Assembly (NCBI GenBank): GCA_003454835.1 | Contig: DMTA01000547.1 | Location: 1 to 32,769, forward strand | Direction of reading: 5' to 3' | Origin: Achromobacter sp. | Lineage (GTDB): Bacteria; Pseudomonadota; Gammaproteobacteria; Burkholderiales; Burkholderiaceae_B | Length of the DNA stretch: 32,769 nucleotides | Shown: positions 15,333 to 24,213 of the stretch, in pieces | Position numbering within the stretch: position 1 is the first letter of the stretch | Layout: each line of letters begins with the position of its first letter | Position numbers and translations under genes: made by a program | Notes under the pieces: model-generated | The model's input: only the letters and a program-made list of their open reading frames with translations | The model's database searches: none | Told to the model about the DNA's origin: nothing

Positions 15333-15929
15333 ATGTTCGACACTTTTCCTGTTCTGCGCCGCACCGGCATGGCGATCGCGATTGGCGCCGCTGGTCTCGT
15401 TTTTGCGGGCTGTACCACGACCACGCCTAGCAAGTCGCCGGCCGCTTCGACGTCTGAGCAGCGGCAGTCGATGAACAGCGCGGCAAACGCAACCCTTGCC
15501 AAGTTGTACGAAGCGGCTCCTCAATCCAAGGATCTGGTGGCGCGCGCCAAAGGCGTGCTGGTGTTTCCGGACGTGTTGAGCGGCAGCTTCATCGTGGGCG
15601 CCGAACATGGCAAGGGCGTGCTGCGCGTGGGCGGTCAGAATGCCGGCTACTACAGCACGACCGCGGGCTCGATCGGCTTCCAGGCCGGCGCGCAATCGAA
15701 GGCGATGATCCTGCTGTTCATGACGGATGACGCCTTGAACAAGTTCCGCAACAGCAGCGGCTGGACCGTCGGCGCCGACGCGACGGTGGCGGTGGTCAAC
15801 ATCGGCGCAAATGGCCGCATCGACACCAACACGGCTCAGCAGCCGGTGGTGGGCTTCGTGATGAACAACGGTGGTCTGATGGCAGGCGTGTCGCTTGCGG
15901 GCACGAAGATCTCGAAGCTCGACCGCTGA
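15333..15929 (+). CDS. SYLF/YSC84-domain lipoprotein
   Basis: The 198-residue protein has a lipoprotein signal peptide with lipobox FAGC (Cys27) and then a Thr/Ser-rich linker. A SYLF (YSC84) domain, known for lipid binding, covers about residues 55-195 (KGVLVFPDVLSGSFIVGAEH, then GWTVGADATVAVVNIGANG). Asp is not at position +2 (Thr is), so outer-membrane sorting is expected. Its cellular role is unknown. An AGGAGA site lies before the ATG and a strong terminator follows at 15951. Confidence 0.92.
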   Translation: MFDTFPVLRRTGMAIAIGAAGLVFAGCTTTTPSKSPAASTSEQRQSMNSAANATLAKLYEAAPQSKDLVARAKGVLVFPDVLSGSFIVGAEHGKGVLRVGGQNAGYYSTTAGSIGFQAGAQSKAMILLFMTDDALNKFRNSSGWTVGADATVAVVNIGANGRIDTNTAQQPVVGFVMNNGGLMAGVSLAGTKISKLDR

Positions 15930-15950
15930 TCGCGCTAGCGCCCAGTCAAA

Positions 15951-15982
15951 ACGCCGCGGATTGCTCCGCGGCGTTTTGTTTT
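15951..15982 (+). terminator. Terminator of the SYLF lipoprotein gene
   Basis: A 10-bp perfect stem, ACGCCGCGGA (15951-15960) with TCCGCGGCGT (15965-15974), closes a TTGC loop and is followed by TTTGTTTT. Confidence 0.92.
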
Positions 15983-16025
15983 ATGCGGGGCAGGTTGGAC
16001 CCGTCCCGCAGGTTGTGCCGGCCGT

Positions 16026-16259
16026 TCAGCCGATCACGTTGTCGCTGTTGTTGCGCAAGGCTGCTTCGCGATCAATCTCGGCTTGCTCGATGTTCGGATC
16101 CAGCCCGCGCCAGCGCAGGATGTGGCCGCGCTCTTCTTCGGGCTCCCAGCCCAACATGCCATAGCGCGTGATTTCGGTTTCGCCGGAGGCGAACTCCACT
16201 TCAAAGTAACCCTGACGATCGGGTAGCGTGTTGCCGGGGAACCATTCGGTTTCGGGCAT
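16026..16259 (-). CDS. Small hypothetical acidic protein
   Basis: From the ATG at 16259, with an AAGGAG site upstream, the ORF gives 77 residues (MPETEWFPGNTLPDRQGYFE...). The protein is acidic, with several Trp and Tyr and the segment GMLGWEPEEERGHILRWRGL, which looks like a small beta-rich fold. The family is unknown. The open frame upstream of 16259 is not coding by appearance. It lies downstream of the Lrp-type gene on the same strand, 125 bp away. Confidence 0.7.
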   Translation of the reverse strand: MPETEWFPGNTLPDRQGYFEVEFASGETEITRYGMLGWEPEEERGHILRWRGLDPNIEQAEIDREAALRNNSDNVIG

Positions 16260-16384
16260 GGTTTGCTCCTTGCTAAGCGATGGGAGGGATGCTGGCGCCG
16301 ATCGGGAAAAGCCGGCGTCAGGCGTTTTCATTGTGGGCTTGCCGCCGCAATCCCGCAAGCGCCGGATGGATACCAGATGCGGCG

Positions 16385-16855
16385 TCAGGCGAGCGGCACG
16401 GCGGTGGTGTAGAGCACCTGCTTTAGGGCAAAGCTGGACCGGATGCTCGCCACGCCGGGAATGCGCGTGATGCGTTCGACGATCAATCGTTCCAGCGCAT
16501 CGACATCCGGCACCAACGCGCGGATCAGGTAGTCCGCGTCTCCCGACATCAGGTAGCACTCCATGATTTCGGGCAGCACTGCGATCTCGCGTTCAAAGAC
16601 GTCCAACGCCGCCTTGCGCTGCTTGTCCAGCGAGATCTGGATGAAGACGTTGACCTTCAGCCCCAGTTTGCGAGCGTTCAACAGTGTGACGCGGCGATCG
16701 ATGAGGCCTTCGGTTTCCAGTCGGCGCACGCGCGCCAGGCATGGCGAAGCGGATAGATTGACGCGCGCGGCCAGTTCCACATTGGTGAGCCGCGCATCGC
16801 GTTGCAGCTCGTTCAGGATACGGATGTCGGTGGCATCCAGGTTGATTTCCGGCAT
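16385..16855 (-). CDS. Lrp/AsnC family transcriptional regulator
   Basis: The 156-residue protein has an N-terminal helix-turn-helix (about 5-60: [20 protein letters not shown], then [20 protein letters not shown]) and a C-terminal RAM ligand-binding domain (70-145, with [15 protein letters not shown]). Such proteins sense amino acids and form octamers. It is divergent from an EamA-type exporter 160 bp away, a typical pairing in which the Lrp protein controls amino acid export; that link is inference. A GAAGG site precedes the ATG. Confidence 0.93.
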   Translation of the reverse strand: MPEINLDATDIRILNELQRDARLTNVELAARVNLSASPCLARVRRLETEGLIDRRVTLLNARKLGLKVNVFIQISLDKQRKAALDVFEREIAVLPEIMECYLMSGDADYLIRALVPDVDALERLIVERITRIPGVASIRSSFALKQVLYTTAVPLA

Positions 16856-17015
16856 ATATGACCTTCAGGCGGCAGGGTGACAGTGCATCTGTGCTGAGTA
16901 TGCCGGTTGCAGGCGCAGAAAGCGGTGAAAAATGCTGGGGTTTACCCTATAGACTGTTCCGTCCTTCGGCCATATGGCCGAAATACAGAATAATCAGCGG
17001 CAGAGCAGGGTAGTG

Positions 17016-17927
17016 ATGAGTCAGCACGGCAGTCTTCGCAAGTTTCTCCCGCTCGCGGGCGCTGTTGCCATCTGGGGCGGAAATTGGCCCGTGATGAAGC
17101 TTGGCCTGGCGCACATGAGTCCGTTATGGCTGGCCGCCAGCCGATTCGGATCCGCCGCGCTGATAAGCGTGCTGGTGCTGGCGGTGCTGGGACGCCTGCG
17201 TTTGCCGACTCGTCAGGAATGGCCGCTGGTGGCGGGTGTGGCTTTGCTGCAGATGGGCGCGTTCACGGCGCTGGCGCTTTGGGCCTTGCAATACGTGGCG
17301 CCTGGCCGCGCCTCGGTCATCGCCTATGCGACGTCCATCTGGGTAATTCCGCTGTCATCGTTGATCTTGAAGGAACGCCTGTCGTTGGGCCAATGGCTGG
17401 CGACGGCGCTCAGCTACGCCGGCATCGGCGTCATCGTGGCGCCTGCGTTCAGTCCGTGGCAGGCGCATACGGTCATCGGTCTGGTGATGCTCTTGGGCGC
17501 GTCGTTCGCGTGGGCCTGCAACATCATTCAATTGCGCGCCAACCGTCACGTGCGACTGGGCGCCGACATGATCCCGTGGCAGACCGCGATGGCCACGATT
17601 CCGCTGGCCGCGCTGGCCTGGATGCGCGATGGCGCGCCGGTCTTTCTGGGTGATGCGCAGGCCTGGCCGCTGATCCTGTACACCGGACCGCTAGCCACGG
17701 CGCTGACGTTCATCGTCGTGCTCGGCATGACGCAGAAGCTGCCGCCGGCCGCGACCTCCATCGCCATGCTGTGCGTGCCGGTGATCGGTCTGATCGTGTC
17801 GTCCGTCGTGTTCCATGAGCGCATTTCGGCGGACCTGGCGCTTGGTCTTGCGCTGATCGCCGCCAGCGTGGCGGCTTCCGCGCTGGCCACGCGCCTGCGG
17901 CGGCCGCTTGCGCTGCGTCCATCCTAG
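17016..17927 (+). CDS. EamA/DMT family transporter
   Basis: This membrane protein of 303 residues (from ATG 17016, which has an AGGG site; ATG 16974 would add 14) shows about ten hydrophobic segments in two EamA repeats. The first begins LAGAVAIWGGNWPVMKLGL. The start of the second repeat is near VIGLVMLLGASFAWACNIIQ. DMT proteins of this type export amino acids or other metabolites over the inner membrane. The divergent Lrp/AsnC gene suggests an amino acid as substrate and inducer. Confidence 0.92.
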   Translation: MSQHGSLRKFLPLAGAVAIWGGNWPVMKLGLAHMSPLWLAASRFGSAALISVLVLAVLGRLRLPTRQEWPLVAGVALLQMGAFTALALWALQYVAPGRASVIAYATSIWVIPLSSLILKERLSLGQWLATALSYAGIGVIVAPAFSPWQAHTVIGLVMLLGASFAWACNIIQLRANRHVRLGADMIPWQTAMATIPLAALAWMRDGAPVFLGDAQAWPLILYTGPLATALTFIVVLGMTQKLPPAATSIAMLCVPVIGLIVSSVVFHERISADLALGLALIAASVAASALATRLRRPLALRPS

Positions 17928-17990
17928 AACGCACTAGAATGGCGTGCGCCGGAAATGGTGCCGGCCGCTGATGCGGAACGCGCTGCAGAT

Positions 17991-18737
17991 ATGGACTCGT
18001 TATATGTAGTGGTCGTGGTGGGGGCGATGGCCGCCGGCTTTGTGCAGGGCCTGTCGGGCTTTGGCTTCGGCATGGTGGCCATGTCGTTCTGGGCCTGGAC
18101 CGTGGACCCGCGGCTTGCGGCGGCGATGGCGGTGTTCGGCGCATTGACCGGGCAATTGCTGGCCGCGTTCACGGTGCGCCGCGGGTTTGCCATGGCGCAT
18201 CTGCTGCCGTTCGTCGTCGGCGGATTGCTCGGCATTCCGCTGGGCGTGAAGGTGCTGCCGCATCTGGACCCCGTGGTGTTCAAGGCCTTCATTGGCGGAC
18301 TGCTTGCCATCTGGTGTCCGATCATGCTGTTTGCCGCGCGCATGCCGCGCATCACGGTGGGCGGCAAGGTGGCCGATGGCGTGGCCGGCGCAATTGGCGG
18401 CGTCATGGGTGGACTAGGCGGTTTCACCGGCGTGATTCCCACCTTGTGGTGCACCTTGCGCGGCTTCGATCGCGATGTGCAGCGCGCGGTGATCCAGAAC
18501 TTCAACCTGTCGATGCTGGCGGTGACGATGGCCAGTTATGTACTGACCGGCGTCGTCACGCGCGACATGCTGCCGCTGTTTGCGCTGATCGTGCCTGCGA
18601 TGCTGGTGCCTACGATTTGGGGCACGCGTGTTTATGTGGGCATCAGCGATGTCGCGTTCCGTCGCGTCGTGCTGGGCCTGTTGACGATATCCGGCGTTGC
18701 GTTGCTGGCGTCGTCAGTGCCCCGCCTGCTGGCCTGA
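17991..18737 (+). CDS. TauE/SafE family permease (TSUP)
   Basis: From ATG 17991 the protein has 248 residues with seven to eight membrane segments and the family hallmarks GFVQGLSGFGFGMVAM near the N-terminus and GGVMGGLGGFTGVIPTLW in the second half. TSUP proteins export or import sulfite, sulfoacetate and related organic anions; the substrate here is unknown. An upstream ATG at 17955 would add 12 residues of no clear family match. It begins 63 bp after the EamA gene on the same strand and may share its transcript. Confidence 0.9.
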   Translation: MDSLYVVVVVGAMAAGFVQGLSGFGFGMVAMSFWAWTVDPRLAAAMAVFGALTGQLLAAFTVRRGFAMAHLLPFVVGGLLGIPLGVKVLPHLDPVVFKAFIGGLLAIWCPIMLFAARMPRITVGGKVADGVAGAIGGVMGGLGGFTGVIPTLWCTLRGFDRDVQRAVIQNFNLSMLAVTMASYVLTGVVTRDMLPLFALIVPAMLVPTIWGTRVYVGISDVAFRRVVLGLLTISGVALLASSVPRLLA

Positions 18738-18808
18738 GCGCCTTCTCCCACGCGGATGAAGGGCTTGACCGGCGTGCTATCGTTGAGCAATTCAAGAGAG
18801 AACCACGC

Positions 18809-19033
18809 ATGGCATTGCATCATTTCGAAAAGGGCGAACTGGGACATTGGCTGCGCGTCGTGGCCGACAACAACGAGCCCGGCGCGGTCCAGACCGAAGT
18901 GCCCGCGCACGTCGCGCAGGCGCTTCAGACCTTGCGCTGCATCGAATCAGGCGCCGACGGCCGTTGGGTCATCACCGACAAGGGCAGGCTTTCTTTACGC
19001 ATGGAAGAGCCGGGCGCCATCCATTTGCGGTAG
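18809..19033 (+). CDS. Small hypothetical protein
   Basis: The 74-residue ORF (MALHHFEKGELGHWLRVVAD...) has an AGAGAG site before its ATG. The protein is soluble and looks beta-alpha, with GRWVITDKGRLSLRM near the end. It reads as genuine coding sequence but belongs to no family I recognise. It lies 71 bp behind the TauE-like gene. Confidence 0.65.
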   Translation: MALHHFEKGELGHWLRVVADNNEPGAVQTEVPAHVAQALQTLRCIESGADGRWVITDKGRLSLRMEEPGAIHLR

Positions 19034-19360
19034 ACCGTTTGCGGTCTTCGCGGCGGTTCGATAATCGCCGGTTTACGCAATTCGCCAATTCCGTCATTCC
19101 TACAGCCGCAGGCAAATTACTGCATGGTTGCGAATGTTTTCGCAGTATTTCGTGCGGGATGCCATCTCTACAGTGCGGCGAGGCATATCCTGAGACGGAA
19201 TGTGGGAATTGACATCTTTCGGACGTATCCGGCGCTGCGTCGGAACAGTAAGATGAACTTTGCGTGACGGTTGCAGGTCTATTGTTCTGCGCGGGAAATT
19301 TTGTCCTGTTGCACGTCACGCGTGGTTCGCGCGTTTAGGTAACCGACTGGGAGGTAGCAC
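19034..19360. other. Gene-free region
   Basis: I see no credible gene in these 327 bases. A TTGACA hexamer at about 19208 has no good -10 box at the right distance. The last part holds the ribosome binding site GGGAGGT for the next small gene. Confidence 0.5.
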
Positions 19361-19573
19361 ATGCAGCATCGTGACCAGGAAGTACTGATCGACGTTTCCA
19401 CAGCGGCCATGGATACCGGCGGATATGGCGTATTGCTGACGGTTACGGCTGAGGGCGGCACCGAAGTGGATGCCGCGTTTTCCCACTTGGGCAACTGCGC
19501 TTCGTTGGACGAAGCACGTGATCGCGCGGAAATCTTCGCGCAAAACTGGGTAGAGGAAAATATCTTCCGATAG
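19361..19573 (+). CDS. Small hypothetical protein
   Basis: The 70-residue protein (MQHRDQEVLIDVSTAAMDTG...) follows a very good GGGAGGT site. It has two to three predicted beta strands and a C-terminal helix (EARDRAEIFAQNWVEENIF), like small Burkholderiales proteins of unknown function with the same plan. No function can be given. Confidence 0.72.
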   Translation: MQHRDQEVLIDVSTAAMDTGGYGVLLTVTAEGGTEVDAAFSHLGNCASLDEARDRAEIFAQNWVEENIFR

Positions 19574-19720
19574 GGTTTGCACCCTGGACGGAGCTGATCG
19601 GCACGACCGGTCTGTGTGTGCATGAGCACGTGGCGGATACTCTCGAGATGGCGACGACGATTTCGGTTATCGTTGCTGCTCCAAAACCTGGGGCCCTCGT
19701 CGGGTATGCGTCGTTCCAAG

Positions 19721-20827
19721 ATGACTGCCGCACAGACCAATTCCTTTCTAGCGGATGATATCCGCGCGCTGCGGGCGCATTTTGATTCGGTCGTGCTGCC
19801 CATGTGGCTGGGCCCCGGGTTCAACGACACGCTCGGCCTGCCTTACGAATCTCTTAATTCCGTCAGCGCTGAACCGTTGCCGCCGACGCGTTATCGCGCG
19901 ATGGCCTGTGCGCGCCAGCTGTATATATTTGCGCAGGCGCCCGGTGAAGCAGCGGCGCAGCATTCGGACCGGTTGTTCGAATCCTTGCGGCGCGTGTTCC
20001 AGGACGAGCACGGCGGTTGGCGCTATAGCGTCGGCGCAGCGGGTAAGCCGCTTGACGATACGCAGGATCTGTACACGCATGCGTTCATCGTGCTGGCTGC
20101 TTCCGCGTATTTCCGGCGCAGCCGCAATGCGCAGGCGCGCAAACTGATGCTGGCCACGGCGCGCACGATCGAGGCGCGTTTCAAGGCTACCGATTCGCTG
20201 TATCACGCTGCGCTCAGCGCCGACTTCTCGCAGCCGCTGAAACCGCCGGCACAGAATCCGATGATGCATCTGACCGAAGCCTATCTGGCCGCGGCGCAGG
20301 TTGCCGAGCCGGCATGGTTCGCCCAGCATCTGCGCGAGCTTGCACAGGGCATCAGCCAGTTCTTCGTGCATGCGCCCACGCAATGCGTGTCGGAGGCGTT
20401 GCAGGGCAGCGCTGGAAACCGGCTGGAGCCTGGCCATCAATTCGAATGGCTGTCTCTCGTGCATGAATCGGCGCAGGTTTTCGAAGGTCTGGACCTTGCG
20501 GAGTCCCTGCCGCGCGCCGTGCAGTGGTCGCGCGACCATGGCGTGGATGCCGCGGGCGTGATCGCGTCGCTGGACGAATCCGGCAACGTTGCTGACGACA
20601 CCCGCCGAATCTGGGCGCAGACGGAATACCTGAGGGCCCTGGCGGTAATAGGCGATCTGTCCGCGCTGCAACCGGCGCTGGCAAGTTTTCGCACCCGATT
20701 CCTGCACCCCGCAGGCTGGCATGAATGCCTGGATACAAATGGAAACGTAGTTCGGACTGACATGCCGTCCACATCCCCTTATCACCTAGCAACATGTTTG
20801 ACGGCGTTACAAAACGTTGTTCGCTAA
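19721..20827 (+). CDS. AGE family epimerase/isomerase
   Basis: The protein of 368 residues from ATG 19721 (ATG 19706 adds five) is an alpha/alpha-barrel enzyme of the N-acylglucosamine 2-epimerase family. Family features are RYRAMACARQLYIFAQA, DLYTHAFIVLAASAYF, NPMMHLTEAYLAA and, near the end, SPYHLATCLTAL, with the conserved histidines. Members interconvert sugars such as mannose/fructose or N-acetylhexosamines; the exact substrate cannot be read. No strong ribosome binding site is visible. It stands alone. Confidence 0.9.
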   Translation: MTAAQTNSFLADDIRALRAHFDSVVLPMWLGPGFNDTLGLPYESLNSVSAEPLPPTRYRAMACARQLYIFAQAPGEAAAQHSDRLFESLRRVFQDEHGGWRYSVGAAGKPLDDTQDLYTHAFIVLAASAYFRRSRNAQARKLMLATARTIEARFKATDSLYHAALSADFSQPLKPPAQNPMMHLTEAYLAAAQVAEPAWFAQHLRELAQGISQFFVHAPTQCVSEALQGSAGNRLEPGHQFEWLSLVHESAQVFEGLDLAESLPRAVQWSRDHGVDAAGVIASLDESGNVADDTRRIWAQTEYLRALAVIGDLSALQPALASFRTRFLHPAGWHECLDTNGNVVRTDMPSTSPYHLATCLTALQNVVR

Positions 20828-20926
20828 TCACGTTAACAATTTAGTTTCCTCTATGGCGCCGATTTAATAGAAAGACATTGGTGAAATCCCTTACAATTTG
20901 CTAACACTGTTTGTGGGGAAGCATCA

Positions 20927-21142
20927 ATGAGCGTTATGTGCTTGGCTTGCCAACGCATTAACCCAGGACTTGCAGGCGTCGCGCCGCATTCGCACCTGGG
21001 ACATCAAGGATTTACCAACCCAACGCAGAAGGGCCGGGAAGAAAGCCGCGAAGACCACTTCCGCTGCCTGAATTGCGGCGCGAAATGGTTGCGCGAGACC
21101 GACAAGTGGGGCGTGGACCTGGGCTTCAAGCTCGCGCCCTGA
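20927..21142 (+). CDS. Small putative zinc-ribbon protein
   Basis: The 71-residue protein has two CxxC pairs (C5/C8 in CLAC and C47/C50 in CLNC) with several histidines between (HSHLGH). This spacing is that of a four-cysteine zinc ribbon. Its GGGGAAG site is well placed and a strong terminator follows. The final WGVDLGFKL segment suggests a short beta hairpin. It could bind nucleic acid or a protein; no specific family is recognised. Confidence 0.75.
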   Translation: MSVMCLACQRINPGLAGVAPHSHLGHQGFTNPTQKGREESREDHFRCLNCGAKWLRETDKWGVDLGFKLAP

Positions 21143-21168
21143 TTGGATTTCTCCGGCATTCGTACGAC

Positions 21169-21197
21169 ACGGGCCCCTTTATGGGGCCCGTTGCTTT
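21169..21197 (+). terminator. Terminator of the zinc-ribbon gene
   Basis: ACGGGCCCC (21169-21177) pairs with GGGGCCCGT (21183-21191) around TTTAT, followed by TGCTTTT. Confidence 0.88.
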
Positions 21198-21340
21198 TGG
21201 GGGCGCGGCAACCGGCTGCGCGAAAACCGGAAGCGTGCTTGCGGACCGGGAATTCGCGGCGTTTTCACTTAAGTTTTCTTGCTGCACGCCGTTGTGCAAC
21301 GTGTCGGTGCGCCTGCATGAACGCGCCCAAGGAAACCGCA

Positions 21341-21685
21341 ATGTCCGAGAAGATCATCAATGGATTTTCAGTGGTCGCATATGCGACCCAGCCCGAGGGG
21401 CGCATTCCCCCGCGTGCGTTTCTGGAGACCCGGCGTCTGGCTGTGAAGGCCGCCGCGCCGGCGACAACCGCCGCAACGGCGACAACCGCCGCAACGGCGA
21501 CGAGCGCCGAAGACGTGGATATCGCCGCTGAGCAAGCCGCGCCAGAGCCCGAAAGCCTGGCGTTCGAGATTTTCCTGAGCCGGCGGTTTCGCAGCACGAT
21601 CGAAGCAATGTCGGCTGCGCGCAACGCGCTGGATCGCGTGAAGTCGGTTGATGCGGACGGCGTGCCGGACCCGTTGCCCGAGTAG
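21341..21685 (+). CDS. Hypothetical protein with Ala/Thr-rich linker
   Basis: From ATG 21341 (AAGGAA site upstream) the ORF gives 114 residues. The N-terminal part (MSEKIINGFSVVAYATQPEG) and the C-terminal helix pair (SRRFRSTIEAMSAARNALDR) look folded. Between them lies an Ala/Thr-rich linker made by an 18-bp tandem repeat. No family is recognised. An earlier ATG at 21317 is less well placed. Confidence 0.6.
   Translation: MSEKIINGFSVVAYATQPEGRIPPRAFLETRRLAVKAAAPATTAATATTAATATSAEDVDIAAEQAAPEPESLAFEIFLSRRFRSTIEAMSAARNALDRVKSVDADGVPDPLPE
21460..21508 (+). repeat. 18-bp in-frame tandem repeat
   Basis: GGCGACAACCGCCGCAAC occurs at 21460-21477 and 21478-21495, followed by a partial copy to 21508. 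It encodes the repeated ATTAAT-type linker of the hypothetical protein. Confidence 0.85.
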
Positions 21686-21759
21686 TGTCGACTCGCCCCC
21701 TGGCAATCGTCGCCACACGGCAGCGTCGAGCACACGTGGTCCGCGCCGCAGTAGGCGCG

Positions 21760-22602
21760 TCAGGTCAGGGTGCTGCGCATCAGGATCTCGGTCAGCGCCC
21801 GGGTGGGTTTGCCGGGCGAGGGGGCCGAGATGACGATGAATTCCACCGGTGGCAACGCGGGCAGGTTGGCCGCGCCCGCAGGCGCGGACAGGCCTGCGGT
21901 GGACAGGTGAGAAGGCTGCACGGTGATGCCCAACCCCGCGCGCGCAGCCGCCTGGCAGCCCGCGTAACTGGTGCTGGTGCAGACAATCTGCCAGCTGCGG
22001 CCGGCGCGGGCCAGGGCATCGAGCGCCAGCGTGCGCGTCACGCTGGGTTCGCGCAACAGGATCAAGGGAAGGGGCTCGTCGGGATCGACGCGCAGGCCCT
22101 CCTTGGCGCGCCACAGCAGCGCTTCCTTGTGCAGCGTCTGGCCGCGGCGGTCGCCGCGCCGGCGCTTGCCGATCATCACGTCCAGGCGGTTGTCGTCCAG
22201 CAGTTTATAGAGATCGCTGGTGACGCCGATGGTCAGGTCCAGCTCGACTTCGGGATGCGCCAGGCGAAATGCTGCCAGGACATCGGGCAGCGGACCCATC
22301 GCCAGATCGTCGGAAGTGCCCAGCCGGATCCGGCCGCGTAAACGGGGTGCGTCAAAGAGCCGCTCGGCCTTTTCGTGCGCGGCCAGGATGATTTCGGCAT
22401 GCACAAGCAGGCTGCGGCCGTCGCTGGTCAGGGCGAGCGAATGCGTATCGCGCTGGAACAGGCGGCGATTCACGGCCTGTTCGATCTGGCGGATGTGTTC
22501 GCTGACGGTGGGCTGGGTCAGGCCCAGCCGGCGCGCGGCTTCGGTGAAGCTGGGCGCGCCGGCGGCGGCGGCGAAGGTCTTGAGCCAAAGCGGATTGAGC
22601 AT
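21760..22602 (-). CDS. LysR-type transcriptional regulator
   Basis: The 280-residue protein has the LysR helix-turn-helix (about 1-62: SFTEAARRLGLTQPTVSEHI) and a periplasmic-binding-like sensor domain from about 88 (RGRIRLGTSDDLA). It is divergent from the bile-acid/sodium symporter-like gene 110 bp away, which it probably controls; this is inferred from arrangement. T-N11-A type operators should lie in 22603-22712. Confidence 0.93.
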   Translation of the reverse strand: MLNPLWLKTFAAAAGAPSFTEAARRLGLTQPTVSEHIRQIEQAVNRRLFQRDTHSLALTSDGRSLLVHAEIILAAHEKAERLFDAPRLRGRIRLGTSDDLAMGPLPDVLAAFRLAHPEVELDLTIGVTSDLYKLLDDNRLDVMIGKRRRGDRRGQTLHKEALLWRAKEGLRVDPDEPLPLILLREPSVTRTLALDALARAGRSWQIVCTSTSYAGCQAAARAGLGITVQPSHLSTAGLSAPAGAANLPALPPVEFIVISAPSPGKPTRALTEILMRSTLT

Positions 22603-22712
22603 GGGCGGATGCGGTCATAGGGATTTCCGATGACAGTTAAAGTACCCAGTGGCCTTCACGATGGCAAGGGCCGCGCCTATAGTGGGCGCAACTTTTTGAT
22701 CACGCCTTTGCC

Positions 22713-23696
22713 ATGCGCCGCTTCCTGCCCGACCAATTCACCCTCATCCTGATCGCCACCGTGGCATTCGCCAGCTTTTTTCCGGCCGTGGGCAAGGGCG
22801 CGACGTTCATGATGGTGGCGAGCAATGTGGCGATCTCGCTGCTGTTCTTCCTGCATGGGGCGCGGCTGTCCACGGATGCCATCGTGTCCGGCGTGAAGGA
22901 CGTGCGCCTGCACGGGCTGATCCTGGCCTGCACCTTTCTGCTGTTTCCCGCGCTGGGCCTGGGATTGCGCGCGTTGTTTCCCGGACTGCTGACGCCGTCG
23001 TTGTGGCTGGGAGTGCTGTTTGTCTGCACGCTGTCGTCCACCGTGCAGTCATCGATCGCGTTCACGTCGATGGCGCGCGGCAACGTGCCGGGCGCGATCT
23101 GCGCGGCGACCGCCTCGAACCTGCTGGGCACGGTGCTGACGCCGCTGCTGGTGGCCGTGCTGCTGCATCGTCAGGGCGGCGGGCATGGCCTGGCCGACGC
23201 CGGCCGCATCCTGTTGCAGCTGCTGCTGCCGTTCGCCGTGGGCAGCCTGCTGCGGCCGTGGATCGGGGCGTGGGCGCTGCGCAATAGCCGCACGCTGTCC
23301 AAGGTGGATCGCAGCTCGATCCTGCTGGCGGTCTACACCGCGTTCAGCGAGGCCGTTGCGCAGGGCATCTGGCATGCGTTCCCGGCCATCGACCTGGCGA
23401 CGATGGTGCTGGTGAACGCCTTGTTGCTGGGAGCGGTGCTGGCGATCACGACGTGGGGCAGCCGCAAGCTGGGGCTGAGCAAGGAGAACGAGATCACGCT
23501 GGTGTTCTGCGGTTCGAAGAAGTCGCTGGCGTCGGGCATTCCGCTTGCGACCGTGCTGTTCGGCACGTCGCAGATGGGCGTGGTGGTGTTGCCGCTGATG
23601 ATCTTTCACCAAATGCAGCTGATGGTTTGCGCGGTGCTGGCGCGGCGTTATGCCGAGCGGGCGGAGCCGGGGCAGGTGGTGGCGGCGCGGGCGTAA
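22713..23696 (+). CDS. Bile acid:sodium symporter-like protein (YfeH type)
   Basis: The 327-residue protein has about ten membrane segments and matches the SBF-like family with E. coli YfeH. Signature parts are SLLFFLHGARLSTDAIVSGV, TLSSTVQSSIAFTSMARGNV and FCGSKKSLASGIPLATVLF. These proteins are thought to take up organic anions with sodium; the substrate is unknown. It is divergent from a LysR gene. Its stop codon lies in the first unit of a 12-bp tandem repeat. Confidence 0.92.
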   Translation: MRRFLPDQFTLILIATVAFASFFPAVGKGATFMMVASNVAISLLFFLHGARLSTDAIVSGVKDVRLHGLILACTFLLFPALGLGLRALFPGLLTPSLWLGVLFVCTLSSTVQSSIAFTSMARGNVPGAICAATASNLLGTVLTPLLVAVLLHRQGGGHGLADAGRILLQLLLPFAVGSLLRPWIGAWALRNSRTLSKVDRSSILLAVYTAFSEAVAQGIWHAFPAIDLATMVLVNALLLGAVLAITTWGSRKLGLSKENEITLVFCGSKKSLASGIPLATVLFGTSQMGVVVLPLMIFHQMQLMVCAVLARRYAERAEPGQVVAARA

Positions 23697-23748
23697 AGCT
23701 GGGCGTAAATCGGGGCGCAAACCGAGGCGAAAACCCGGGCGCAATTCC
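23689..23748 (+). repeat. 12-bp tandem repeat, five copies, at the end of the symporter gene
   Basis: Five consecutive 12-base units begin at 23689, 23701, 23713, 23725 and 23737, with consensus GGGCGYAAAnCn. Examples are GGGCGTAAAGCT and GGGCGCAAACCG. The stop codon TAA of the symporter gene is in the first unit. The array lies between two convergent genes. Confidence 0.8.
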
Positions 23749-23775
23749 TAACCCATTGCGCCGCGCCGAAATCGA

Positions 23776-24162
23776 TCAGGCGTCCGCGTCCGCAGGATGG
23801 ATCTTGCCCGCAGGCTGCCAGTAGACGCTGCCGTCGCGCTCGGTCACGTCCAGCACGGTGAGGCGACCGTTTCGACAGGGGCCGCCCACGCACAGGCCCG
23901 TGTCGGGCTGGTAGGTGGCGCCGTGGCGGGCGCACATGATGAGGTCGCCGGCGCGCGTGAAGAAGCTGCCTTCCCAGTCCAGTTCCACGCCGACGTGGGC
24001 GCAGCGGTTCAGGTAGCCATGCACCCGGTCCTGGTAGCGCACGAAGAAGGCGGTGGTGCGGCCCGCGCCATCGGTCACAGGCACCTTGACGCCCAGGCCG
24101 CCGTTGACCAGGACGCCGGCGGCGCAGACGCGGATTTCGGGGAGGGTGGGGAAATCCTGCAT
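23776..24162 (-). CDS. Rieske [2Fe-2S] domain protein
   Basis: From ATG 24162 the protein has 128 residues and is a single Rieske domain, with the cluster ligands C54 and H56 (CAHVGVELDW) and C77 and H80 (CARHGATY). It would carry electrons as a ferredoxin-like partner of an oxygenase or nitrite-reductase-like enzyme, but no such partner lies beside it. The open frame starts six codons earlier with TTG. It may be co-transcribed with the ABC exporter gene upstream on the same strand (51 bp apart). Confidence 0.9.
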   Translation of the reverse strand: MQDFPTLPEIRVCAAGVLVNGGLGVKVPVTDGAGRTTAFFVRYQDRVHGYLNRCAHVGVELDWEGSFFTRAGDLIMCARHGATYQPDTGLCVGGPCRNGRLTVLDVTERDGSVYWQPAGKIHPADADA

Positions 24163-24213
24163 GGGAAGCCTGGAAATCAAAGGGTGCGATGTTCGGACAG
24201 GGGGCGCGGCTTG

